Part shown: positions 1 through 7,794 of the stretch, in pieces
How the letters are laid out: each line of letters opens with the position of its first letter
How positions within the stretch are numbered: position 1 is the stretch's first letter
NCBI GenBank assembly: GCA_963422275.1
Contig: OY729418.1
Coordinates: 806,001-870,000 of the forward strand
Origin: G963422275 sp963422275
GTDB taxonomy: Bacteria > Pseudomonadota > Alphaproteobacteria > Rhodobacterales > Rhodobacteraceae
Length of the DNA stretch: 64,000 nucleotides
Direction: 5' to 3'
Position numbers and translations under genes: made by a program
The notes under the pieces: model-generated
Told to the model about the DNA's origin: nothing
The model's input: only the letters and a program-made list of their open reading frames with translations
The model's database searches: none

Positions 1-1
1 G

Positions 2-253
2 GTCTGGAATTCGGTCAAGGACAGCCATTATGTCCATGCGCAATCCATCAAGCGCCTGCTGACCGAAACGTCTTGCTCGGCCAACTCGAAACTCGGCAAA
101 TTTGTCGGTCTTGAAGCCTATGAAGCTGCGGGTGGAACGGTGATGAGCGATCTCTTTTCAGATCGCGACACGACCTGTTTCGATATCCCCGACCTGGTCG
201 AACGTCTCGCTCTTGAGAAGCTCCAAAAGGCTGCCGTGGAATTTACTGGTCTA
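2..253 (+). pseudogene. ParB-like plasmid partition protein, upstream part (interrupted, partial at window edge)
   Basis: Open reading frame entering from the left edge, 84 codons up to an insertion point. The residues (SHYVHAQSIKRLLTE, then KFVGLEAYEAAGGTV, DLFSD, LVERLALEKLQKAA) match the C-terminal half of the ParB/RepB-type partition proteins carried by alphaproteobacterial plasmids and chromids. The frame is cut after a Gly-Leu pair by an IS982 copy at 254; the same protein resumes at 2302 with WKWVDAHMELD, as expected for this family. Joining the two pieces at the 7-bp target duplication restores the frame, so the gene was whole before the insertion. Its normal role would be DNA segregation with a ParA partner. 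Family assignment is from recognition of the motif order, not from a search. Confidence 0.75.
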
Positions 254-404
254 ACCCCGATTCTGGATAAGAGGGGTGAGGGGGTTCCCAAATCGGGCGT
301 GGCCTGATTCTGTATCCGCAACCAAAATCAACGGATGGGATCCCCTCAATGAGCACCTCTGTCATCGCACTGTTCTGCTGTCTCGACGACTTTGCAAAGG
401 CCTT

Positions 405-1434
405 CCTGATTACCTTTGAATGCAAGCTGTATTTGGGATGGAATATTGTCATGCAAGGCAATGCTCGGAAGGGAATTTACATGGCACGCAACCCAGTGCA
501 GTTTCAGAAAGGAATCAGTCTGAACGCATTTCTCTCACTCTATGGGACCGAAGACCAATGCTTCGACGCCCTGTATCGGTGGCGATGGCCCAATGGCTTC
601 GAATGCCCTCACTGTGGGCATGACCGAGGCTGTCAACTCAACACCCGCAAGCTCCAGCAGTGCCATCGCTGCCACCGCCAGACCTCGATCACCGCCGGGA
701 CCCTGTTCGGGGCCACCAAGCTGCCGCTCACGGTGTGGTTTCAGGCCATCCACCTCATCACCCAAGACAAGAAAGGCATCTCGGCGATGATGCTGCACCG
801 CCATCTGGGCATTTCCTGCAACGCGGCGTGGCGCCTGAAACACAAGCTGATGCAAGGGATGATGGAGCGAGACCGCGAACACCCGCTCAGCGGCCGGGTC
901 GAGCTCGACGATGCCTGTCTCGGCGGCGAGCGAAGCGGCGGCAAGCGCGGGCGAGGGGCGCCGACCAAGACCCCTTTCGTGGCCGCCGTCCAGACCAACG
1001 AGCACGGACACCCGCTGCGCCTGAAGCTCACGGTCGTCGAAGGGTTCCGCACCCGCGAAATCGCCGCCTGGGCACACCGGCACCTGGGCGCCGGCACTTC
1101 GGTGGTGTCCGATGGTTTGGCCTGCTTCCATGGCGTCACCGCGGCCGGTTGCGCTCATGACAGGATTGTGGCGGGAAGCGGGAAAGCCAGCGTCGAGCGC
1201 CCTGAGTTTCGTTGGGTGAACACCATTCTCGGCAATGTCAAGAGTGCGTTGCGCGGCACCTGCCATGCGATTCGCCCCAAATGCGCCCAGCGATATCTCT
1301 CGGAGTTCGAATGCCGCTTCAATCGTCGCTTCGACCTGCCCGACATCATCCCCAGACTTGCCTGTGTGGCCCTCAGAACGCCGCCCATGCCCGAACGGCT
1401 GCTCAAGTTGCGCTTGGCTTAAGTGGCAATCAGG
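405..1434 (+). mobile_element. IS1595-family element inserted into the IS982 transposase gene
   Basis: A 1030-bp element with short terminal repeats CCTGATTACC (405-414) and GGCAATCAGG (1425-1434), 9 of 10 positions inverted-complementary. It is bracketed by near-identical 8-bp flanks, AAGGCCTT (397-404) and AAGACCTT (1435-1442), matching the 8-bp duplication typical of IS1595. It contains one intact transposase gene, which suggests it is the youngest layer in this nest. Confidence 0.8.
481..1422 (+). CDS. IS1595-family transposase (intact)
   Basis: A 313-residue DDE-type transposase. An N-terminal zinc ribbon is visible (CPHCGHDRGC around residues 42-51, then CHRCHRQTSITAGTLF), followed by the ISXO2-like catalytic domain. 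The first Asp is in GRVELDDACLGG, the second in VVSDGLACF, and the third position is Asn in VNTILGNVKSALRGTCHAI, as in many IS1595 members. The tail ECRFNRRFDL is also typical. The frame is open further upstream to 349, but that stretch is IS982 sequence; the ATG at 481 (MARNPVQF) is the start expected for the family. The gene fills most of the element and shows no lesion. Confidence 0.88.
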   Translation: MARNPVQFQKGISLNAFLSLYGTEDQCFDALYRWRWPNGFECPHCGHDRGCQLNTRKLQQCHRCHRQTSITAGTLFGATKLPLTVWFQAIHLITQDKKGISAMMLHRHLGISCNAAWRLKHKLMQGMMERDREHPLSGRVELDDACLGGERSGGKRGRGAPTKTPFVAAVQTNEHGHPLRLKLTVVEGFRTREIAAWAHRHLGAGTSVVSDGLACFHGVTAAGCAHDRIVAGSGKASVERPEFRWVNTILGNVKSALRGTCHAIRPKCAQRYLSEFECRFNRRFDLPDIIPRLACVALRTPPMPERLLKLRLA

Positions 1435-2301
1435 AAGACCTTTGAAGAATGGGAGCGGCATCGGCTGATCGACACAGGCCGCCAGCGCTCGCGCTCGGGC
1501 AAGCTCTCGCTCAGCGAAAGGCTCTTCATCATGGTGCTGTTTCATCTCTCGCCCTTCAAGCATTTCAAGGCTTTCCGGTTCCATGGCGTGGAGCGGAAAC
1601 ATCGCGACCGCTTTGGAGACCTGCCGAGCTGCGGACGGTTTGTCGCCCTGATGCCGCGCTTGCCGGTTCCGTCTTGCATCTTGATGCAATGCTTTCGCGG
1701 TGAGCGGGATCTGTTTTGTGGACAGCGCCAAGCTCGCTGTCTGCCACAACGCACGGATCAACCGGAACAAGGTGTTCAAGGGACTGGCCAAGCGGGGCCG
1801 CAGCGCCATGGGGTGGTTTTTCGGGTTCAAGCTGCATCTGGTCATCAACGACAAGGGTCAGGTCATGGCCGTCAAGATCACGCCTGGAAACACCGACGAC
1901 CGCAAGCCGCTTGAGACCATGATTGCCGAGTTGAAAGGCAAGGCGTTCGGCGACAAAGGCTGCATTTCGAAGCCGCTTTTCCAGCGTTTGCGGCAACAGG
2001 GCCTGCACCTGATCACTGGCATTCGCCGCAACATGAAAAACGTTCTTCTGCCCATTCTGGACCAAATCATGTTGCGGAAGCGGTTCATCATTGAAACGCT
2101 GTTCGATAAACTGAAATCGAGCATGGGATTGGAACGCACACGACACCGATCCCCAACAAATGCCTTCGTTCATATCCTGTCATGTCTGGCTGCCTGCATT
2201 CTGGCGCAGCCAAAGGTCAAAATCGGCAAAATCGTCGTGCCAGACGCCATTCGGTGCATGCCAAAAGCAAACAGAGCTTATCCATAACTCGGGTTGGTCT
2301 A

Positions 2302-2522
2302 TGGAAATGGGTCGATGCTCATATGGAGCTTGACCACGGTAACCTGCGTTCATTTGGACGCATCTAGGCGCAGGAGCTTCCAGATGACTCTGATCTCCTC
2401 AAAGAGCTCGCAAAGCTCAACGCACGAGAAGAGGAGTTAGCGAAAATCGGAGATGAGCGCGATCCAACCGACCAAGAGATCGAAGAAGCGGTCGCGGCGG
2501 TGTTGCGCACAGCGAAGTTGCC
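2302..2522 (+). pseudogene. ParB-like partition protein, downstream part with an in-frame stop
   Basis: Directly after the second target duplication the ParB frame continues as WKWVDAHMELDHGNLRSFGRI and meets a TAG at 2365. The same frame then goes on with an acidic, helical sequence (DLLKELAKLNAREEEL, then PTDQEIEEAVAAVL) of the kind found at the C-terminus of these plasmid ParB proteins. The TAG therefore looks like a point mutation, probably of a Tyr codon. Sequence after about 2522 belongs to an inverted IS1595-type remnant, so the natural C-terminus is also missing. The gene is dead three times over: IS insertion, nonsense mutation and truncation. Confidence 0.65.
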
Positions 2523-2859
2523 GAGATCCTTGGCGGCGCAGGACGGGATCGTGGCCAGCCGCAAGCGGCCCGGCGCGTTGCGGTAAGTTGGCCTCGTCGA
2601 TCTCGACCAGACCGGACAGCGGGCTGCGCTCGGCGGCGACCGAGGCTTGACGATGGCCACCGGCGTACTCGAAGCTGTGCGGCCCGGTCTTCAGCTGCCA
2701 CCCGCGACCGTGGCCGCAGGCGAGACACCGGAAGGCGATGAGGATGGCGGGGATTTCGGTCATGGGACGGTTTAACGTCAAGAATGTCACGCGAACATTC
2801 CATCACCCGACATCCCGGACACAATGCCTTGTGTCGCCGGAGCCATGTGCATAAGCAAT
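2523..2859 (-). mobile_element. Remnant of a second IS1595-type element with transposase fragment
   Basis: On the minus strand the element starts with ATTGCTTATGCACATGG at 2859, the same end as the elements at 61018 and 62445. A decayed transposase begins at 2763 (MTEIPAILIAFR). It runs from the zinc-ribbon region (CGHGRGWQLKTGPHSFEY) directly to the first catalytic segment (SPLSGLVEIDEANLP), with the sequence in between deleted. The distal end and the second inverted repeat are missing. The left boundary at about 2523 is approximate. Confidence 0.7.
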
Positions 2860-3722
2860 TCAATCAGGATCAAAACCAGTCAGAAATTTGGGTTGAGTAC
2901 GATACCAATCGATCCAACGTCCAACATCCTTGAAGTCTTTCAAACTCAATCGATACTCATGCCTGTTGCGAAACGCATAGGCTTCGTTTGAGAATGTCGA
3001 AGTGGTCACCATCATAGCGCAGGACGCATTGACGTCGGACAGCGTCCCGAACAGTTCCCGGATCATCGAGCAATTCTGCGACGACCTCTTCGAATTGGCG
3101 TGGAGTGATGGTGTCGATCATTTCGGGTATTCTCTTGAGGGATTCTAAGAGAAGCTCAGAAGCGGAAACGATCTGTGCGCCGACCGCGTTAAGCTGCTCT
3201 AGCGTACTCTCATCTGGTTCGGCCTGCTCGTAGCAGCCGGTGTCGTCCGTTGACAAATGTCGCAAAAACATTGTCTTCAATATCGGACACCTCTGACTTG
3301 CTGAAAAAGAAGAGGTTATTCGCGAGAGGCTTATACTCACCACGCAATCTTTCCATAGCTCCGTCAGGTGGCCTGTATGCAGAGACGATACCTACCGGTA
3401 CCTGCTTCAGCTCTCCAGACTGCTGCCTTGGCGCAATTACTCCCTCGAGAAGCTTAAACCCTGCGTCACTGCCATTTCCGGTGTGGACTTCGGGCATTCC
3501 GATTGAGGATAGGTCATCCACGCCACTCAAATGCAGATCGACGACGACAGCCGAAATGCCAGCTGCCGAACCATCTTTTTCAATCTGTTCGAACCGATCT
3601 ACAAATTGCGGGATAGAGTTGATGACTTCCGCCTTGATGCCTAGTCTGGGGAACCTATGCCTCAAAGGCCGGACCGATTCTATTTCGTCATCAAGCACCA
3701 AGACCAAACTATCTTTTGGCAT
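2860..3722 (-). pseudogene. Receiver-like domain fused to a Mrr-type restriction endonuclease, broken
   Basis: The reading starts at 3722 with a receiver-like domain: LVLVLDDE (acid pair), VVVDLHLSG (phospho-acceptor Asp), VGIVSA, and FFFSKSE (conserved Lys). Near 3250 the frame breaks. The next frame continues with ESLKRIPEMIDTITPRQFEEVVAELLDD, the start of a Mrr/restriction-endonuclease-like domain. Near 3066 a second break, probably an internal deletion, joins this to the end of the same domain (ELFGTLSDVNASCAMMVTT, then YRLSLKDFKDVGRWI). The segment expected to carry the catalytic D-QxK residues is gone, so it cannot cut DNA. It lies 5 bp downstream of the RES toxin gene on the same strand and may have been the third gene of that operon. 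Confidence 0.6.
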
Positions 3723-3727
3723 CGAAC

Positions 3728-4435
3728 CTACGCCCCTCGACTAATTTCAGGTTCGGGAGTTCCGGACCATTCGAAAACCCACGTATCTCCCTGGCGAATG
3801 TTCTGGATGATTGGCGGGCGGAACGCCGCTAGGTAGGCACCGGCTTCCCGCCGTACTGATGGAAACAGCACTCCGCTAGATCCTGCAGCCAACAATTCCG
3901 CGGCCAGGCGCTGACCGGCCGGATATCCAACCGCTGGGTCCGGATCGAAGAAGGTTTCGTCCTGGTATCCATCCAACTCGTGAAACGCTGTTGCAAAGGA
4001 TGCATTCAGTTCGCGATAGGCCGTTATGTTCTCAAACACCCCCGTCGCTTCCAACTCGCGTGTGAGATGCCAAGCGACTTCCACCTTAGCGGTGTCGGCC
4101 TGATCCTCTTTCCAAGTTGCATACCACGCGCCGCGGTCTGCTCCGCTAAAGCGGTTCCCGGTCTCTCGTGTATAGCAAAAAGCAGCATTGACGTATGTCC
4201 ACCCATATCCGTGATGCTCATTGACGAGCTCGTTGAGGTTCACGCCATCGGGGATGAATTCAGGCAATCCTCGGCGAGATGACGACAGACCTTCCAGTTC
4301 CTCTAAAAAGGCAAGCTCCTCATCATCATCGGCAAGAGGCGCCAGAGCAGGCTCATCGATGTAGGCCGTCGAAATTAGCCTTTTCGTGTTAGCTTCAACA
4401 AACTCGCGCAGAGGGATTTCGGAAACATTGATCAC
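3728..4435 (-). CDS. RES-domain toxin (NAD+-degrading type)
   Basis: A 235-residue protein with a RES domain in its central and C-terminal parts. Visible candidates for the conserved active-site residues are R101 and Y105 in SGADRGAWYAT, E119 in KVEVAWH and S193 in GVLFPSVR. Characterised RES toxins (MbcT, ParT, Res) degrade or ADP-ribosylate using NAD+ and stop growth until bound by their Xre/DUF2384 antitoxin. Its ATG overlaps the stop of the upstream antitoxin gene by 4 bp (ATGA at 4432-4435), so the two are translationally coupled. No lesion is seen. Whether it depletes NAD+ or modifies a protein cannot be told from sequence. Confidence 0.85.
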   Translation of the reverse strand: MINVSEIPLREFVEANTKRLISTAYIDEPALAPLADDDEELAFLEELEGLSSSRRGLPEFIPDGVNLNELVNEHHGYGWTYVNAAFCYTRETGNRFSGADRGAWYATWKEDQADTAKVEVAWHLTRELEATGVFENITAYRELNASFATAFHELDGYQDETFFDPDPAVGYPAGQRLAAELLAAGSSGVLFPSVRREAGAYLAAFRPPIIQNIRQGDTWVFEWSGTPEPEISRGA

Positions 4436-4848
4436 ACGCCGCCTCGCAGGGCATCAATGTGCCGACGAACCGCCATCATGGCCGGGATACCGCCGTCGAT
4501 CATCTTGTCGACAGGCGATTGTCCGCTGAAAACAGCGCCGGTGTTTGGCTGCTTAGGCCATCCTTTTTCCAGCGGTCCATTGAACAGCAACCGAAGTCCT
4601 TTGAAAATGCCGATCAGAAGACTGGCTCGCATCATCTTGTCCTGATCAAGGTTGCCCTTGAATGATCCGGCTTTCATGCGACTCCATGTGGCTGTTGGAA
4701 CATCCAACAATGATGCCGCTTCCGCGTTGGTCAATGACCAGGCCTCAGCAACACGCACCAATGCTTTGACCACAGTGGATATGCGTTGCGGGTCTGACAG
4801 GGGAACAATCGCAATAGGCTCGACGATCTGCTGTGCAACCGTGTTCAT
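4432..4848 (-). CDS. Xre/MbcA/ParS-type antitoxin (DUF2384)
   Basis: A 138-residue protein placed first in a two-gene operon with the RES toxin. An N-terminal helix-turn-helix-like region is followed by a DUF2384-type C-terminal domain (LLIGIFKGLRLLF, then KGWPKQPNTGAVFSGQSPVD, then the DGGIPAMMAVRRHIDALRGGV tail that fits the toxin active site in characterised pairs). Antitoxin-first order with a 4-bp overlap is the usual arrangement. Such antitoxins bind their own promoter; a matching dyad lies just upstream at 4863-4884. Confidence 0.85.
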   Translation of the reverse strand: MNTVAQQIVEPIAIVPLSDPQRISTVVKALVRVAEAWSLTNAEAASLLDVPTATWSRMKAGSFKGNLDQDKMMRASLLIGIFKGLRLLFNGPLEKGWPKQPNTGAVFSGQSPVDKMIDGGIPAMMAVRRHIDALRGGV

Positions 4849-4862
4849 GATACACCTCTCTT

Positions 4863-4903
4863 ATGACGTGCATGTGTATGTCATATGATAAGGATATGGT
4901 CAA
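4863..4903 (-). promoter_or_regulatory. Promoter and candidate operator of the RES/Xre operon
   Basis: Read on the minus strand there is a -35 like TTGACC (4898-4903) and a -10 like CATACA (4875-4880) with a 17-bp spacer. An inverted repeat ATGAC-N12-GTCAT (4863-4867 and 4880-4884) overlaps the -10 and lies 15 bp upstream of the antitoxin ATG. This is the expected place for autoregulation by the Xre antitoxin. It is a sequence-pattern call only. Confidence 0.45.
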
Positions 4904-5202
4904 CCATTTTCAAGATCACCAACCTGTCGATCACAGCAAGCGAGAAGAAGCCGCCTACTATCGATTGCCTGGGTTTAGTGGTCTTCGATTGGAAAGACGT
5001 TCGATAACGGATCCGCAGGTTGAAGTGAGCGTCAACGGAGCTGGGTGATGGCGAAGTGACTTGATTGAATAGTGATCCATGAAGCGATCTCCCGGGTCTT
5101 TGTTGCTGCATTATGCTGGTCGCATCTGGCGGTCCGAAAACAAAGGTTGGTAGCCTCCTTTTTCCCCTGACCGTTCCGGCCATTCCTCGCGAGACAAAAA
5201 GG
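4904..5202. other. Intergenic stretch, no gene recognised
   Basis: About 300 bp between the toxin-antitoxin promoter and the IS4 target duplication. Short open frames exist on both strands but none has a recognisable product or a convincing ribosome-binding site. The sequence right after the IS4 copy (6624 onward) is the continuation of this stretch and leads into the DUF736 gene. Confidence 0.4.
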
Positions 5203-5213
5203 AGGGCCCCTGC

Positions 5214-6612
5214 TTAGAGATCCCCTCATATTTTGCTTTGGAATTGATACGCAATTGATTGAACATGCGTATCGTTCGAAATTCTTGGCAACGTTGCCTT
5301 CCGCCGATGCAGGCGTTTGACAGTGATGCAAGTTCATTTCGCGGTTGTTTCTGGGGCGCACACGAGCTGCGTTGCCAATGCGAATCATTGGGATCGCCAT
5401 AGCGCCTTCGAGCAAACTCGGAGGCAGTCGATGACCCAACAAGGCGTATTGCGACGAGACGACATCAGCGAATTCATCTCGAAGATATATGAAGGCGACC
5501 TTCATGCGAAGCGAGTCCTGTCGCTTTCGAACGCAACGCTTGGCGTGCTCACCAGCGCCTCGTTGGCCATCCATGCAGTCGGTCAAGGTCTGGCCCAGGC
5601 GATGGGCAAGCTCAGCAAGCACGGCGTCAAGCAGGTCGACCGGTTGCTGAGCAACGAAGGCATCGATGTCGAGCGGTTCTTCGGCTGCTGGGTGGCGTAC
5701 ATGGTCGGCGCACGCCCCGAGATTGTGGTGGCGCTGGACTGGACGAGCTTCGCGCGCGACGGCCACGAGACGGTCGTGCTGTCGATGCTGACCGGGCACG
5801 GGCGGGCGACGCCGCTGATGTGGAGGACGGTGCAGGCGTCGACGCTGAAGGGCAATCAGAGGCGCTATGAGGATGAGTTGCTGCGCGCGCTGCGACACGC
5901 GATGCCGGCGGGGGTGAAGGTGACGGTGGTCGCGGACCGGGGGTTCGGCAACGGCCCAGTCATTCAGTGTGTGGGCGAGGAGCTCGGGTTCGAGCATGTG
6001 CTTCGCATCCGCGGTGATTTCCACGTCACCAACGCGAAGGGTGAGCGGCGCTTGGCATCGGATTGGGTGGGCGTGAAGGGACGCTCGCGCACGCTGCGCG
6101 GTGCGACGGTGACCGAGTCCGAGTTGCCGGTCGGCACGGTGGTGTGCGTGCACGCCAAGGCGATGAAGGAATCGTGGTGTGTGGTGGCCAGCGAGGACAA
6201 GATTGCCACCCGCACGCTGATTCGCTGCTACGCCAAGCGTTGGGGCATCGAGACGAGCTTTCGCGACATCAAGGACATGCGATTCGGGATGGGGATGTCG
6301 GCGATGCGCATCCGACACACCGCGCGCCGTGACCGCCTGCTGCTGCTCAGTGCGTTGTCGATAGCGCTGCTGACGTTGCTCGGCGCGGCTGGCGAGAGCA
6401 TCGGCTGCGACCGTTGGCTGAAGGCGAATACGGTCAAGACCCGCGCCCATTCGCTGTTTCGCCAAGGATTGATGCTCTATCAACATATTCCCAACTGGCC
6501 CGAGCATCGGCTGCGTCCACTGGTCGAACAGTTTGCACACATGCTCCTGGAGCAACGCGTGTACCGTGATATCTTCGGGGTCATTTGACGACTAAAATGA
6601 GGGGATGTTTAA
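5214..6612 (+). mobile_element. IS4-family element with target duplication
   Basis: A 1399-bp element. Its ends are inverted repeats: TTAGAGATCCCCTCAT at 5214 and, on the other strand, TTAAACATCCCCTCAT ending at 6612. The flanks are near-identical 11-mers, AGGGCCCCTGC (5203-5213) and GGGGCCCCTGC (6613-6623), fitting the 9-12 bp duplications of IS4. One intact transposase gene lies inside. Removing the element reconnects the region upstream of the DUF736 gene. Confidence 0.8.
5431..6588 (+). CDS. IS4-family transposase (intact)
   Basis: A 385-residue DDE transposase of the IS4 family. The catalytic residues are visible in order: Asp in VALDWTSFARDGHETVV, Asp in VVADRGFGNG and Glu in the YREK-like segment YAKRWGIETSFRDIKD. 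The frame is open upstream to 5317, but the ATG at 5431 (MTQQGVLRRDDISEF) gives the usual protein length and leaves room for the element's left end. No frameshift or stop is seen, so the element may be active. The 1507-bp open frame on the opposite strand is a shadow caused by GC-rich codons. Confidence 0.85.
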   Translation: MTQQGVLRRDDISEFISKIYEGDLHAKRVLSLSNATLGVLTSASLAIHAVGQGLAQAMGKLSKHGVKQVDRLLSNEGIDVERFFGCWVAYMVGARPEIVVALDWTSFARDGHETVVLSMLTGHGRATPLMWRTVQASTLKGNQRRYEDELLRALRHAMPAGVKVTVVADRGFGNGPVIQCVGEELGFEHVLRIRGDFHVTNAKGERRLASDWVGVKGRSRTLRGATVTESELPVGTVVCVHAKAMKESWCVVASEDKIATRTLIRCYAKRWGIETSFRDIKDMRFGMGMSAMRIRHTARRDRLLLLSALSIALLTLLGAAGESIGCDRWLKANTVKTRAHSLFRQGLMLYQHIPNWPEHRLRPLVEQFAHMLLEQRVYRDIFGVI

Positions 6613-6715
6613 GGGGCCCCTGCCCTTCTCCGCTGCGCTCCGCCTGACGGTGTTTATCAGCCCTCAGCCAGCCGCCCATTGACCATCATTGCAACTGAGA
6701 CCAAAGAGAACTGGA

Positions 6716-7057
6716 ATGGACACCAACCTCATCAAATTCCAGACTTCCGACATTGAGACTTCCAAAGGCGTCGGTTCCATTGCAACCATCAAATTCGAAG
6801 TTGATGTCGAACTCGTTCCAAACAAGAGCGACAACCCGATGTCACCAACCCACCGTGTGATGGCTCGTTCCCCGCGCGGCCGCCTCGTCGAATGTGGCGG
6901 TGTCTGGAAAAAGCAGAACCAGGAAACAGGATCTGACTATTTCACGCTCTCAATTCGTGACTATGGCTTCAATGCCAATCTGGGCATGGCCGCTGGTCAA
7001 GATGACGACAGCGTTCAAGCCGTGATCCCCTGGGTCCCGAAAGAAGCCGCTGCATAA
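6716..7057 (+). CDS. DUF736 family protein
   Basis: A 113-residue protein recognised as DUF736, a small family of unknown function common on alphaproteobacterial plasmids and integrative elements, often near conjugation genes. The ATG at 6716 (MDTNLIKF) follows a GAGA-rich stretch and is preferred over the alternative start 27 bp upstream. The C-terminal YFTLSIRDYGFNANLGMAAGQD resembles the family's single-strand-binding-like beta sheet core. An IS4 element sits about 100 bp upstream and may separate the gene from its original promoter. Confidence 0.7.
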   Translation: MDTNLIKFQTSDIETSKGVGSIATIKFEVDVELVPNKSDNPMSPTHRVMARSPRGRLVECGGVWKKQNQETGSDYFTLSIRDYGFNANLGMAAGQDDDSVQAVIPWVPKEAAA

Positions 7058-7184
7058 ACTTCTGAAAACCCTCCCATATTGGCCGGTCATACGTGACCAG
7101 CCATTCACACGAAAACCATTGTAATCATTGAAATAAAGCCAAATATCGGCTAAGAATGAACTGCGTAATTCAGGGACATTCGAA

Positions 7185-7642
7185 ATGTCAGGCAAGACAA
7201 AATCTCCAGGCAACATACTGATCAATCCGGCTGACTATTCAAGCCGATTGGCCCAGTTGGAAGTCGACAAGGATTCTAAGGAAATTGCGCGTCTCGAAAA
7301 TCATCTTGCGCATCGCCCGCGCCTTGGTGGCGCGATCACCTGTCTGGATGAAGACGGCAAGCATGTCATCGAAGATCGTGATGGCATTCACCCCTTTTCT
7401 GACGGCAATATCCCCCAAGCGTTGAGCTAGAGATCAGGGAACTGGCATTTCAACACGGCGTACACAGTGGTCGCGGAGAGATCGATGATTGGTTCGAGGC
7501 CGTGAGCGCGAACGCCGGTGATGACGTGCAATCTGATGAAGTCGAGCAGCTGATCGTAGGGCTTCGCCGTCTGGGTCCAATCGACGGAGTTGTGCTTGCC
7601 AAGCTGCACGCTCGCTATATGGAGGAACTTATCTCTCCCTAA
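7185..7642 (+). pseudogene. Gene upstream of a Fic remnant, possibly its antitoxin (frameshifted)
   Basis: The frame starts at 7185 (MSGKTKSPGNILINPADYSS) and stops at 7430 just after a run of five C. Reading on in the next frame gives a coherent continuation (PSVELEIRELAFQHGVHSGR, then LRRLGPIDGVVLAKLHARY) that ends with TAA at 7640-7642. That stop overlaps the ATG of the Fic fragment (TAATG). The coupling to fic and the helical C-terminus suggest a Fic-partner antitoxin of about 150 residues, broken by a frameshift near 7425. I do not recognise the family; the antitoxin role is inferred from position only. Confidence 0.45.
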
Positions 7643-7722
7643 TGGCCTTCGACCCTTTCAACGATTTTGATACGCACGGATATTTACGCAATCATGCCGC
7701 CACAAAGGATCCGGATATCGTA
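7642..7722 (+). pseudogene. Fic-family protein, N-terminal stub
   Basis: About 24 residues (MAFDPFNDFDTHGYLRNHAA, then KDPDIV) match the N-terminus of Fic/DOC cell-filamentation proteins such as those beginning MxFDPFGDFxTRGYLRN. The match ends abruptly near 7722; nothing downstream encodes the HPFxxGNGR motif. The rest of the gene has been lost, probably by a rearrangement that brought in the minus-strand gene at 7795. Confidence 0.6.
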
Positions 7723-7794
7723 GGGCAGGGGCATTTCAGCCCGCGATCCGGGGGTTTGGCAGTACCGATTGTCGCCATTGCGCATCGCACCTCA

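Larger units (their letters stand above)
349..2287 (+). pseudogene. IS982-family transposase, split by IS1595 and frameshifted
   Basis: The N-terminus (SVIALFCCLDDFAKAF) lies at 349-404 and the rest resumes at 1435 (KTFEEWERHRLIDTGRQ, then LSLSERLFIMVLFHL). The split point is exactly where the IS1595 copy begins and ends. A second lesion near 1700 shifts the reading frame: the upstream part ends in CFRGERD and the downstream part continues in another frame with CFVDSAKLAVCHNARIN, MGWFFGFKLHLVIND and ITGIRRNMKN. The C-terminal part, including the DDE-type core, reads well to 2287. Two independent lesions make it non-functional. The motifs are characteristic of IS982 transposases of about 290 residues. 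Confidence 0.85.
254..2294 (+). mobile_element. IS982-family element, itself interrupted by an IS1595-family element
   Basis: The ends are imperfect inverted repeats: ACCCCGATTCTGGATAAG at 254-271 and, on the other strand, ACCCGAGTTATGGATAAG ending at 2294. A 7-bp duplication TGGTCTA flanks the element (247-253 and 2295-2301). The interior holds a split and frameshifted IS982-type transposase. Removing 405-1434 and one copy of the 8-bp duplication restores an element of about 1 kb, the usual IS982 size. It sits inside a parB-like gene. Confidence 0.85.

Noticed and set aside
535..1854. 439-residue minus-strand frame across the IS1595 and IS982 genes
   Set aside because: It is antisense to two recognised transposases and crosses an insertion junction; its translation has no conserved features.
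5032..6555. 507-residue minus-strand frame
   Set aside because: It is the antisense shadow of the IS4 transposase, and His/Arg-rich as expected for such shadows.
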